In this document: one piece after another, positions 21,823-31,600 of the stretch
Layout: each line of letters starts with the position of its first letter
How positions within the stretch are numbered: the stretch's first letter is position 1
From: Amia ocellicauda
Taxonomy: Eukaryota > Chordata > Actinopteri > Amiiformes > Amiidae
DNA length: 64,000 bases
NCBI RefSeq assembly: GCF_036373705.1
Contig: NC_089851.1
Span: 58,974,850 to 59,038,849 of the forward strand
Direction: 5' to 3'
Notes under the pieces: generated by a model
Told to the model about the DNA's origin: nothing
Databases searched by the model: none
Seen by the model: only the letters and a program-made list of their open reading frames with translations
Position numbers and translations under genes: made by a program

Positions 21823-22380
21823 CTAATGGTGTGAAATGATGTCCGTGTAGACATAAAGGGTGTAAAATCCTGCGCGGATATCCGCGGGGTATGGAGCTAT
21901 TATATCCTTAAATTCATCCTCATTGTTGGCGTAAAACCCTAAAATCCGGCCTAGGTTACCGCTGGTTTTAAATCTTATCGTAGGCGCGGCCTCCATGTAA
22001 ACTTTATTTTTAATCGAACTGTAATGTAATCTGACAGGTTGTTTCCCTACAGAGATCTGTTTGTTCATCTCTTCTAATAATTTTTCAATATTTTCATAAT
22101 AGCCGTTTTTAATACGAAAGTCCACTATTTGTTAATTCCGATGTCCAAAATTGAAAAGACAGAGTCTCCATCACGTACTACAGCCCAAGTGTGGGGATAC
22201 TGTATTCTGACAACCCCACCTCCCAGGTACCCTGTAGTTCTATAGGTTTTACAAATTTGACCGTAAAACTAGAAATGGTGTTGTTAGGATAAATGTCGAG
22301 GGACGCGTTACTAGGCAGCGTTACATAGAATCCTCCCTCTTCCACCTTCATGACCCATAATGAAAGATCCTCTATGAGCT
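21823..22380 (-). mobile_element. Polinton/adintovirus-type capsid-gene fossil (fragment)
   Basis: The minus strand encodes, in order, a stretch reading GGFYVTLPSNASLDIYPNNT and then FVKPIELQGTWEVGLSEYS (about 22200-22365), then NGYYENIEKLLEEMNK, VRLHYSSIKNKV, NLGRILGF and PYPADIRAGFYTLYVYTDI (21823-22125). From memory, this pair of blocks matches a structural protein of Maverick/Polinton-like elements found in fish genomes. It is only a small part of such an element and is broken. No polymerase, integrase or terminal repeat of the element is seen nearby. It directly abuts the 5S rRNA array. Confidence 0.6.
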
Positions 22381-22429
22381 ATCACTTGTATAGCGGCCTT
22401 ATATCGCGCCCCGCACAAGCCAAAACCTA

Positions 22430-22467
22430 GTCTGCCTTTAAGAGACATCATGCAGCCAGGGCTCTCG
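22430..22467 (+). promoter_or_regulatory. Conserved 5S rRNA upstream segment
   Basis: The stretch CTGCCTTTAAGAGACATCAT and the following GCAGCCAGG..CTC lie immediately before the 5S gene. They recur almost unchanged before the other 5S units (about 22753-22790, 26802-26838 and 27126-27162). Position and conservation suggest the external promoter element for RNA polymerase III; TTTAAG lies about 30 bp upstream. The function is inferred. Confidence 0.55.
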
Positions 22468-22586
22468 GCTTACGGCCACACCGTCCTGAATGCGCCCGAT
22501 CTCGTCCGATCTCGGAAGCTCAACAGGGCAGCGCCTGGTCGGTACTTGGATGGGAGACCTCCTTGAAATACCAGGTGCTGCAAGCT
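22468..22586 (+). rRNA. 5S rRNA gene copy A
   Basis: This is a 119-nt gene from GCTTACGGCCACACC to CAGGTGCTGCAAGCT, followed by a T run that can end polymerase III transcription. The internal control region reads GATCTCGGAAGCT...TACTTGGATGGGAGACC. It differs from the usual vertebrate 5S at several sites (CAACAGGGCAGCGCC, CCTCCTTGAAATACC), so it may be a variant or decayed copy. Unit length to the next 5S start (22791) is 323 bp. Confidence 0.85.
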
Positions 22587-22790
22587 TTTTATGTCTCCTG
22601 GGTAACTTCATCATAGCTCTTATTACTCTTTCTGTCTGGAGGAGATATAAATGAAGTGTTCTACACCTACCCGGCTACTTTCAACACCCTTTCCTGTACT
22701 GACATTGTTCCGTCCATTTTTTTTTTTTTTGCTGCAGGTTGCGTCAATACCCGCCTGCCTTTAAGAGACATCATGCAGCCAGGCCTCTTG

Positions 22791-22819
22791 GCTTGCGGCC
22801 ACACCGTCCTGAATGCGCC
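22791..22819 (+). pseudogene. 5S rRNA copy B, 5' part (nt 1-29), interrupted by LINE
   Basis: Twenty-nine nucleotides of 5S from GCTTGCGGCCACACC to GAATGCGCC are followed at once by the LINE 5' end. The rest of this 5S copy resumes at about 26533, after the LINE poly(A). Confidence 0.88.
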
Positions 22820-22977
22820 TTGATTGTGGGAGTGACCGGACCGGTTTGGCGAGTTTGTGAGAGGAGGCAGTGTGTTTCGGCACACTGCTCTCTTTGTGGA
22901 AAACACTTCGAAATTGTAGTTTTATTTATTTTGTATTTGTTTTATATGTTTCATCCCTTCCCTATAGTGCCAAGTTC

Positions 22978-23202
22978 ATGACTGCTGAGGGACTTAGACA
23001 CTTCCGGGTTCTGCATAATAACCAGCATAAAATTTGCTCCCTCTGTTTGTCCCCTGACCACTTGATGAAGAATTGCCCTTCCTTTATTTGCTTTGATTGT
23101 GGGGTACAGGGCCATTCTGTTCGACGCTGCACTGCCCCATCATGTTTGGGGTGTCGCAAAAAGCCCATGTACTGCCACTGTGAATCTATGGATGGCAGCT
23201 GA
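22978..23202 (+). pseudogene. LINE ORF1 remnant with CCHC zinc fingers
   Basis: The frame opens MTAEGLRHFRVLHNNQHKIC. It has CSLCLSPDHLMKNC and CFDCGVQGHSVRRC (both C-X2-C-X4-H-X4-C) and a third cluster CLGCRKKPMYCHC, and then stops. This is the C-terminal RNA-binding part of a Tx1-type ORF1 protein, which coats the element's RNA. Full-length ORF1 proteins are several hundred residues, so the upstream part is missing in this copy. The frame is open upstream to 22870 but that stretch looks like leader. Confidence 0.7.
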
Positions 23203-23394
23203 GAGTGGTGTGGTACATCAAGGGGGTCAGTCAGGAACATGCTTGCAATTGTTGCCGAAAAGGAAGAGGGTCGTGGTCAAGCCCTGTCTGAAAAATATTA
23301 CTTCCAGGGTTAAGCACAAGACCAAGCAGGTCAAGCTTTTGCAGGCAAGTAAAGTTGAAAGGGGTGGATTTGAGGTTTTGCAAGAAGAGGAAGC

Positions 23395-24285
23395 TTGATG
23401 ATGGGTTTGAATTGTGGACTTTGTTTTTTTGTTTTCATTATGGTTTCTTGTCTTTCACTCAACATGAATGGGTTGCGTGACTTGGGCAAGTTACAGAAGC
23501 TGTTTTCTACTGTCCGTAAAACGGATATGGTTTGTTTGCAGGAAACCTTTTGGGACGATGATTTGGTTCGGAGCTTTCAGCATTTGTGGGATGGGCAGAT
23601 ATTTTTTAGTAATTTCATTAACCATAGGAGGGGGGTGGCAGTATTAGTGAGATCTTGCTTTCCAGGGACAGTTTCAAGGGTTGAAGGTGATTCAGAAGGG
23701 AGGTTTTTGAAGTTGCTTGTTTCTACTCAAGGATTTAGTTTTGAGTTGTTGACTGTTTATTGTCCTAATGAGCAGAGAGATCGTTTTGCCTTTTTTGAGG
23801 GGTTGGGGAAACATTTGTTAAGAGATAATGTACTGGTGGTGTGGGATTTTAATGTATCTATGAGTAGATTGGATTGTTCCAGGGATCGGTTGGGCCAGTT
23901 GCTTTTCGAAAGTGGGTTCATTGATTTCTGGCGTAGCAGGAATGTATTCAAGAGAGAGTTCTCTCGGAGACAGATCGTTCAAAATGTTTTAAAGCAGAGT
24001 CGTATTGATTTTGGACTCTGTCATGGCTCTTTTTTGAGCAATATAGGGAAAGTCTCTTATGGGTACACTTCTTTCAGTGACCATGCTTTCTTTTCCTTTG
24101 AGCTTAATTTTTGTAAATTGCAGAAGGGGCCTGGGCTTTGGTGTTTTAATAATCAACTTTTGAAAGAGGTGGATTTTAATGAGGGGATTGAGAGACTCGT
24201 GGAGAGCAGCCTGTCCTGTCCCTTATTTGAAGGAGGAGCAGCAGGAGGGCTATATCTTGAAGATCGATCAAGAGAAGGCTTTTGA
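23395..24285 (+). pseudogene. LINE ORF2, endonuclease half
   Basis: After a start region the frame reads VSCLSLNMNGLRD, DMVCLQETFWDDD (catalytic Glu), HRRGVAVLVRSCFPG, VYCPNEQRDRFAFF, NVLVVWDFNVSMS (GDFN in most relatives) and ends with GYTSFSDHAFFSFEL (the catalytic SDH). This is an APE-type endonuclease that would nick the target DNA. At 24224-24231 the frame meets an 854-bp deletion and continues only as out-of-frame residues to 24285. The true ORF2 continues in another frame at 24179-26347. Confidence 0.85.
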
Positions 24286-26347
24286 TAGGGTAGAGCATGA
24301 TTATCTTCTTGAGGTGCTTCAGCGGTTTGGGTTTGGTAAGCATTTTATTTCTTGGGTTGGGATTTTTTACACAGGTATTTATAGCCGGGTTAAATGCAAC
24401 GGGTACCTGACAGACTTTTTTCCAGTGGAGAGGTCGGTAAGACAGGGTTGCCCTTTATCTGCTTTGCTTTATTCTCTGGTGGTGGAGCCTTTGAGTTTGG
24501 CCTTACAGCAGAATAGGGAGATTGTGGGTATTGCTATCCCTGATTGCATAACTCAGTCTCTTCTTTATCAACATGCAGACGATACAACTCTCACGCTCTC
24601 TAGTTTGACTTGTGTTCCCACAGTGATGGCAGTGTTTGATATGTACTGCTCAGCTTCAGGGGCAAAGGTGAATGTAGGCAAATCAGAAATTTTGGCCATT
24701 CATCCGAGTGTTGCAATGTCTACTCTTTCTATTCCTTTTAAGGTGGTGGGGGATGCGCTACAGATTTTGGGAGTGTACATTGGGTTGGAGGAGGAGGTGG
24801 TTGTGGAGTTGAACTGGCGGGGCAGGATCCAGAAATTAGTGGCGATTTTAAATCTCTGGTCTTGCAGAGTTTTAACTTTAAAAGGTCGAGTTCTGGTTAT
24901 TAATAGCCTGTTGCTCTCCCGGCTCTGGTTTTTGCTGAATGTGATGGAGCTTCCTCAGTGGGTTGAGATGCAGGTGAAAAGCTTAGTGGGCAGGTTTTTG
25001 TGGGAGGGTAAGCCGGCGAAAATTGGCTATGACACCATGATTGGGGAAGTTCGTAGGGGGGGGTTGATGCTTGCAGACCTGCCATTAAAGAAGAAGAGCT
25101 TTTGCATTGTAGTACTGAAGCGTTTTTTAGACCGGGGGAATTGTAGTGTGTGGAAAGGGTTTCTGCTGCACTATTTTAATAAATGGGGGGGGTTGGGGAT
25201 GGGTGAGAGTATTTTGTGTATGTGTCTTCGACCTTCTATGCTGCGGGGTATTCCCCAGTTTTATCAGGAAGTGTTGCTATCATGGGCCGAATTCTTGCCA
25301 TCTCTGTCTTTTAGTCCTGATAGTAGGGAGCAGATTCTTAATCAGCCACTCTTTCTTAACCCTTTGCTTCAATCAGGTGGCAAGTCCCTTTATGTGCAGT
25401 GTTTTGTGGAGGCGGGGGTGCTTCGGGTGCAGGATATCATGTATGTGGTTTGGGAGGGGTTTTTGCCCACTCAGGCCATTGCAGACTCAGTTTGGGAGAA
25501 GAATGAGGATGTGCCTTTTAGAATCGTGGCTGTGGAGTATGATACCATTAAGCGTGCTCTTCCTGAGAGTTGGATAAGAGTAATTAATGAGGGGTGTAAC
25601 ACTATCCTTTGTCCCACAAGGTCTGTCCCGCAATTTATTTTGTTTCCTGTCCCCTTTCTTGATTGTGTGACACAGTTGTTTTATCTGACCCTCTTGCGTG
25701 CCGTTTTTGTCCGGCCAGAGTCTGAATTGCTTTGGCAGAGGAGGTGCCCGACCATGTCTGTTTCCTACTTATGGAGGAACTTACGTATTGCTTTTAATTC
25801 CCCTGACTGTGAGGATCTCAACTTTAGGTTGCGGCACAACTGCATATTTTCACAGTGGCTTCTCCATAAGTTGCATCTTGCAGACACTAGTTTGTGCTCA
25901 GTGTGTCAGCAGCGGGTGGAAGGCATTATGCACTTTTTTGTACAGTGTGCAGAGTTGAAGGGGTTGGGGATTTATCTACACCAGTTGTTAGAGGGGTTCT
26001 ATGGGTTTGCTGATGTGGAGATTCAACAAGACCTTCACTCGGTGTCCTGGGATTCTCTTTTCTTATTTGGGTTACACGGGGTATTCCCCAAAGTCAATGT
26101 GGAATTCATTAACTTTCTTCTTAGTCATGCTCGACATGCAGTTTACAAGAGGCGAAATCGATCTCTGTTTAGTGGTGAAACACTGGATGTAGTTCACCTA
26201 TTCACACTGAGTCTGAAACGGGATATCTATTCAGTGTATTCGTTTTGTAAGAGGGATGAGAGGGCCATGACTCGTTTCAAAGAGATATTTTTATATAATA
26301 ATGTAATCGTAAAACTGATGGGTGATGATCTGATTCTTTCTGTATGA
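24232..26347 (+). pseudogene. LINE ORF2, reverse transcriptase and C-terminal half (long open frame)
   Basis: From about 24232 the frame is open to 26347. It shows YILKIDQEKAFDRVEHDYLL (motif A, catalytic Asp), RQGCPLSALLYSLVVEPL (motif B), YQHADDTTLTLSS (motif C with Asp-Asp) and SASGAKVNVGKSE. A thumb and connection region follows, and CSVCQQRVEGIMHFFVQC is a CCHC-type C-terminal finger typical of the L1/Tx1 group. The first reverse transcriptase blocks are lost in the deletion, so this copy cannot make a full ORF2 protein. Apart from that junction the reading frame is uninterrupted, which implies a fairly young insertion. Confidence 0.88.
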
Positions 26348-26532
26348 TTTTCTTGATACTCCTGTCTGTTCTATACTTTCTAAGTATTGCTTTTGGTTTA
26401 CATTTACCTGTGATCGATGATGACAATTTGCTGTTTTATGCACGTGAACGACAAAATGATCCGTTGTTCAGCACAATCTGAGATCAAAAAAAAAAGAAAA
26501 AAAAAAACAAAGAAAAAAAAAAAAAAAAAAAC

Positions 26533-26626
26533 ATGCCCGATCTCGTCCGATCTCGGAAGCTCAACAGGGCAGGACCTGGTCAGTACTTGGATGGGAGACC
26601 TCCTTGAAATACCAGGTGCTGCAAGA
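26533..26626 (+). pseudogene. 5S rRNA copy B, 3' part (from about nt 27)
   Basis: Directly after the LINE A-rich tail the sequence reads GCCCGATCTCGTCCGATCTC and continues through TACTTGGATGGGAGACC to CAGGTGCTGCAAGAT and a T run. With 22791-22819 it makes one 5S gene interrupted at nt 29/27. The normal spacer follows. Confidence 0.88.
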
Positions 26627-26838
26627 TTTTTATGTCTCCTGGGTAACTTCATCATAGCTCTTATTACTCTTTCTGTCTGGAGGAGATATAAATGAAGTGT
26701 TCTACACCTACCCGGCTACTTTCAACACCCTTTCCTGTACTGAAATTTCTCCCTCCATTTTTTTTTTTTTTTTTTTTTGCTGGAAGTTGCATCAATGCCC
26801 GCCTGCCTTTAAGAGACATAATGAGGCCAGGCCTCTCA

Positions 26839-26957
26839 TCTTGCGGCCACACCGTACTGAATGCACCTGATCTCGTCAGATCTCGGAAGCTAAACAGGGC
26901 AGGACCTGGTCAGTACTTGGATGGGAGACCTCCTGGAAATACCAGGTGCTGCAAGCT
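26839..26957 (+). rRNA. 5S rRNA gene copy C (uninterrupted)
   Basis: This is a 119-nt gene with an unbroken LINE target site (ATGCACCTGATCTCGTCAGA). The internal region GATCTCGGAAGCTAAACAGG and GTACTTGGATGGGAGACC is closer to the vertebrate consensus than copy A. The first base is T where G is usual. A TTTTT run follows for termination. The spacing to copy D is 324 bp. Confidence 0.88.
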
Positions 26958-27162
26958 TTTTACATCTCCTGGGTAACTTCATCATAGCTCTTATTACTCT
27001 CTTTCTGTCTGGAGGAGATATAATTGAAGTATTCTACACCTACCCAGCTACTTTCAACACCCTTTCCTGTACTGATATTTTTCCCTCCATTTTTTTTTTT
27101 TTGCTGGAAGTTGCATCAATACCCGCCTGCCTTTAAGAGACATCATGCAGCCAGGCCTCTCG

Positions 27163-27191
27163 GCTTGTGGCCACACTGTCCTGAACGCACC
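27163..27191 (+). pseudogene. 5S rRNA copy D, nt 1-29, interrupted by a second LINE
   Basis: GCTTGTGGCCACACTGTCCT followed by GAACGCACC ends at the same 5S nucleotide (29) as copy B. A LINE 5' leader like that of copy 1 follows immediately. Confidence 0.85.
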
Positions 27192-27420
27192 TTGTGCTTG
27201 ATTGCGGGAGTGACCATACCGGTTTGGCGAGTTTGTGAGAGGAGGCAGTGTGTTTCAGCACACTGCTCTCTTTGTGGAAAACACTTCCAAATTGGGGTTC
27301 TTTTTTACCCAAGTTTTGTTTGGGTTGTTTAACTGCTTTTGTACTGCATTTCTGTGGATTTGGATTGCCTTTTGCAGTATGGGTTTGTTTTTTTGGATTG
27401 CTTTTTATGCTGCCTGAGCA
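27192..27420 (+). mobile_element. 5S-inserted LINE, second copy, 5' leader only
   Basis: From TTGATTG(C/T)GGGAGTGACC through GGTTTGGCGAGTTTGTGAGA to CTCTTTGTGGAAAACACTTC this matches the leader of copy 1 (22820-22910). The extra TTGTGC at the very 5' end differs from copy 1. After about 27297 the sequences part. No coding part of this copy follows in the window, so the element or the locus is rearranged beyond this point. Confidence 0.7.
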
Positions 27421-27783
27421 ACATATGGGACTCCAGCCATGCCTGTGCCAGTGGGTATATACAATACATATACATATTAATTATTCTTGTTAATCTCAGT
27501 AATGCTATGCAAAATGTAAATATATAAAACGGTATATATTGTACTTACATTTCATGATTAAGATTACAGCCTGGTAGGGTAACATTTGCTAATTCCACTA
27601 ATCTTTTCGCGTTTTTTTACTTCAAAATAAATCCACCTCAGAGCCAAGTCCCGCATCCAAGAACAATTAAACAACCCAATCAAACGCGTGATCTACGACC
27701 CGCCTTCTAAAGGCATAGTAACCAATCAGGCGCGTCATCCTGTTCTGCCCCTGGGGCAGCGCTGCCCTCAGAACAGGGCTGGT
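27421..27783. other. Unassigned sequence
   Basis: AT-rich sequence gives way at about 27600 to mixed sequence. I recognise no gene or repeat family. Confidence 0.4.
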
Positions 27784-28300
27784 TTACAAAAACTCAACTG
27801 AGCGGCCGCCCCCCTCCTGCCGTTCCTGGGGCTCAGTCTCCTCAACCCCGCCGTCCATGGCAGCAACATTCTCCCTTGCCAAGCCCTCATGATTCCTGTC
27901 AGGACACATCCTCTTCATGTGCCGCACTTTACCACAAACAAAACATTTCTCAGAGGTTACAAACACATTATAAACACTGCCATCCACACTACATTTCATC
28001 ACAGTGTTTATCACCATGTTCGGGTCATGCATATCAATGATACTTGCCTCGGAAAAGTTTTGGCGCTTGATCGGGGACATTAATTTACCATATCGAAGCA
28101 ACTCCTGCTCCAGAACCGCATTCCTCATAAAAGGAGGGACGTTAGAAATGGTGATCCTACTTACAGGTGAAGCAAGTGGCAAAACGGGGAAAAAAAATGT
28201 CACACATAATAACGCCTTCTTCCACCAGTCTATTCACCAGCATTTCGCTACCTAAAAATATAACCACTGGCCGATTCATACAGGACGCGGACTTGACATG
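27784..28300 (-). pseudogene. Tx1-type LINE ORF1, downstream half
   Basis: On the minus strand it reads SASCMNRPVVIFLGSEMLVN then RLVEEGVIMCD, and after a frame change in a homopolymer run near 28190, FPVLPLASPVSRITISNVPP, LEQELLRYGKLMSPIK and CFVCGKVRHMKRMCPD (CCHC). This is the RNA-binding ORF1 protein of an L1/Tx1-group LINE. The upstream half lies on the far side of the inserted LTR element, at 33771-33960. It is not an obvious match to the ORF1 remnant of the 5S-inserted LINE. Confidence 0.75.
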
Positions 28301-28600
28301 TGTTGCATTTATAGAATGAAGAGAACGGAGTCCATCCCGGTGCAACACATTTATTGTCTCTGTAAAACACAGAAAAAGGGTATTATTTTACTTATTCAGA
28401 CTGCAGTTCTATCTTGCGTCTTCTTTGGACTTGTTTACTATTGCGTTACTGACGCATTTCAATGAAAGAAGACATAATGCTCGCCACCTGCTGGTCGGAA
28501 GCTATAACAACGCAGTGTATTGTATTATCCCAATTTAAAGGCCTGTACTATGGGTGCAATGTTTTTCGTTAAGTTAAGTTAAGGCACACATAGTGCCATA
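28301..28600 (-). repeat. 3' LTR of the gypsy-type fossil
   Basis: It runs from TGTTGCATTTATAGAA to CATAGTGCCATA in plus-strand reading. It repeats 33475-33770 with about eight to ten substitutions and short length changes in the GTTAAGTTAAG stretch. Confidence 0.92.
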
Positions 28601-31600
28601 CTCTCCCCCTCAAACTTTTTAATGTCACCTGACATTTACCCTTCCAGAAGGCTAACACATTTTGTCTGCTCGTTTTTTTTTTTTATAACTGGCTAGTTAG
28701 AAGTAGGTTTTCTTAAAAAAAACGAAATCTATATATTCACAGGACTATGACATTAGCTTGGTAGTGACACTCCTTACGGTCTACCAAGGGCTATGGAAAA
28801 GCTCATTGTGCACTCTAAGCTTAAACCATATTTATTTTGCTACTGTAATTGTCACTTTTCACCTGAGGGTTTTAGAACAATTGTTCACTCTAACCAGTTT
28901 TTTTCTCTTCCCTTATTACCATTACTCTTTTCTGTAACCACACTCAATCTTACGGCATAGTTTACCTTAGTCTGATAATACTTTTTCCCTTTCAGCAGAC
29001 ATTGATATACTGTCCTCATGTATTAATCAAGAAATATAAACACATATTTACCATAATTTACAGGTAAACACATTCTAATGTCCATAGTAACAATGTACAA
29101 TATTCAATGTAACGCACTAATAAACAGGCTGTATGTCCATTGTGTTCCATGGCCTCCAAAAGCCGTAACCACCAGACAAATGTGTTGTTTGCATGCCCTT
29201 CACTGTCAAGTCTCTCTGTACAATAGAAGGTTGTCCTAAGGTTCCATAAGTCAACATTCTTGGTTGGCGTCTCTCTCTCTGTGGATACAGTCTGAGTGGC
29301 TGTGCTGAGTTTTGGCTCTCTTCAGCAGATGAATGTTCTGCTTCGGAACTTACATGGTGAACCTGATCCTCACACTCACTGTAACTGTTCAACTGCAGAT
29401 CCTCATGAAGCAGCATACTTCCATGTTCATCAGCTGACGGCAAGTGTTCACGGGACTGCTGTGTGGCTTGGGGTTGGAAGGCTCGAGTCTGAGGGTTTAG
29501 GACTGAGTTCCCAGTCTTGAGGTTCCTGTCTCTGTGTAGCCTCAACCTGTATGTCAGTTGATAGTCTTCCCCTGAGTCACTCTCGGAGTCCAATTGAGGC
29601 TCTGGTTCTCTCATAACTTTCTTTTTGTTCTTGTTGTTTTGCAAAGAACCATTTCTCTTTGTTTTAATCTGGCATGAAGTCTTTTCAGGTTTTTCCAGTG
29701 GTAAGTGATCACATGGCAGCAACAGATTCCTGTGAATCACACGACTTCTACCTTCACCACTCTCTGGTCTTACCTCATAGACAGGACTTTCCTTGCATTT
29801 CCTCTGTACCACTATGTGAACCTTATCTTCCCAGTATGACCGGATCTTCCCCGGTCTCCCTCTTTCAGTCAGGTTGCGGATGAGCACTCGGCCACCAGCC
29901 TGTAAGTCATTGCCATGGACTCTTCTATCATAGTATACTTTTCCCCTGGTCTTCATAGTCTTCATAGGTTTTCTGTTTTCCTTCAGCATTGAGATTGAAA
30001 AGGAGGTCAATTGGGAGTCTTGGGGATGGTGAGTATCCGGTAGCCTCACTGCGTGTACAATTGTAGGCATGAATGACCTTACCCAAGGAACTTTTCCAGT
30101 CTGCCTTCTCCTTTTCTCTTAGTCCTCAACATGGCTAATAGCGTCCTGTTGGATCTCTCAACCTGGGGTTTCCCTGGGGATGGTATGGTGTTGTGTGAGA
30201 GTTATGCACCCCAGAGAGCTCTTGCAATCTTGCAAACATTTGATTTTCAAATTCCTTCCACATGTCGTGGTGGATCTTACTTGGAAAACCAAATTTGAGT
30301 GCAAAGTCATTGAAAATCTTTTCTGCTACAGTCTTGGCAGCTTTGTTTTTGGTGGCATACGCTTGTGCGAACCGCGTATAATGGTCCATAACCACCAGGA
30401 TGTATTCATACCCCTGTTTACATGGCTCCAAATGTAGGAAATCAATGGACACCATTTCAAATGGATAGGTTGTGGTGATGGTATATAATGGGGCTCTTGT
30501 GGGCTTGTTAGGTTTTTTCTTTTTCAGGCACTCGCAAACTTTGGTCACAAAATGTTCAACATCATTCTGCATCCGTGGCCAATAGAATCTGTCCCTGATC
30601 AAAGTTAGTGTTCTTTCGCAACCAAGGTGTCCCATCTTCTGGTGTAACTCCTCAAACACAAGTGGGTGCTATCCTTTGGGCAAGATTAGTTGGTCCCATC
30701 CAGATGTTTTCCTGAATAACACTCCATCTTTGTCCACATACAGCTTAGTCCACTGTCTCAGTAATACATTGACATCAGGATGTTCAGTTTTCTGCCTGTC
30801 TATGGGTGGATGCTGGCTCCTTGATTTGTATTTCAAGACTCTCCCAGTGATGGGGTCACTCTCTTGTGCCTTTCTGATCTGTCCAGTTGTTAGAGGACCA
30901 GCAATTGTACTGGAATGTGTGTCTTGCACCAGTTCCAACACATTCATAAAGACTGTCCCTATCCCCTGCGATGGTTTTTACAGCTCTACCAATACTCCAA
31001 GCATTGAAGAGCTGATTATATCCTGTTGTATTTCCTCAGTGCACTGGTTCATGTAACTGTCTATGTCCAATGGCATCCGGGACAGGCCATCTGCATCAGC
31101 ATTAGACTTGCCAGGGCGGTATTTGATGGTAAAGTTGAAATCCGCAAGCTGTGCTACCCACCGGTGGCCTGTTGCATTTAATTTGGCTGTTGTGAGGACA
31201 TAGGTGAGAGGGTTATTGTCTGTGTATAACACAAATGATGGTGCATGGTACAGATAATCCCTAAATCGCTCACAAACAGACCATTTTAAGGCTACAAATT
31301 ATAATTTTCCTGAGTGCATATGGTAGTTTTTCTCTGGCAGTGTTAGTGTTCTTGAGCCATATGCAATTACTACCATCTTACCTCACTGCCTTTGTTATAA
31401 CACCGCTCCAAGTCCTTCCTGTGATGCATCACAGTGTAACACAAATGGCTGTGTGAAGTCCGGGTATCCCAGGACAGGTGGCTTTAACAGGCAATCACCC
31501 CCGGTTGAGCAGATCCTGTATATACTCTTTTACTTCTTGGTGGAGAGACTTTGGAATTGACATGTAGGTTTTCTGAACAGGTATGGTGTCCTTAAGTGTA

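Larger units (their letters stand above)
22820..26532 (+). mobile_element. 5S-rDNA-inserted Tx1-clade LINE, copy 1 (Mutsu-like)
   Basis: This 3.7-kb non-LTR retrotransposon lies inside 5S copy B. It has a 5' leader, an ORF1 remnant with CCHC fingers, ORF2 with an apurinic-type endonuclease, reverse transcriptase and a C-terminal zinc finger, a 3' UTR and an A-rich tail that runs straight into 5S. Published Tx1-clade LINEs include target-specific families, and Mutsu is the one described in 5S rRNA genes; assignment to that family is my inference. About 3 bp (5S nt 27-29) appear duplicated at the two junctions. Compared with copy 2, 854 bp are missing inside ORF2. Confidence 0.88.
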
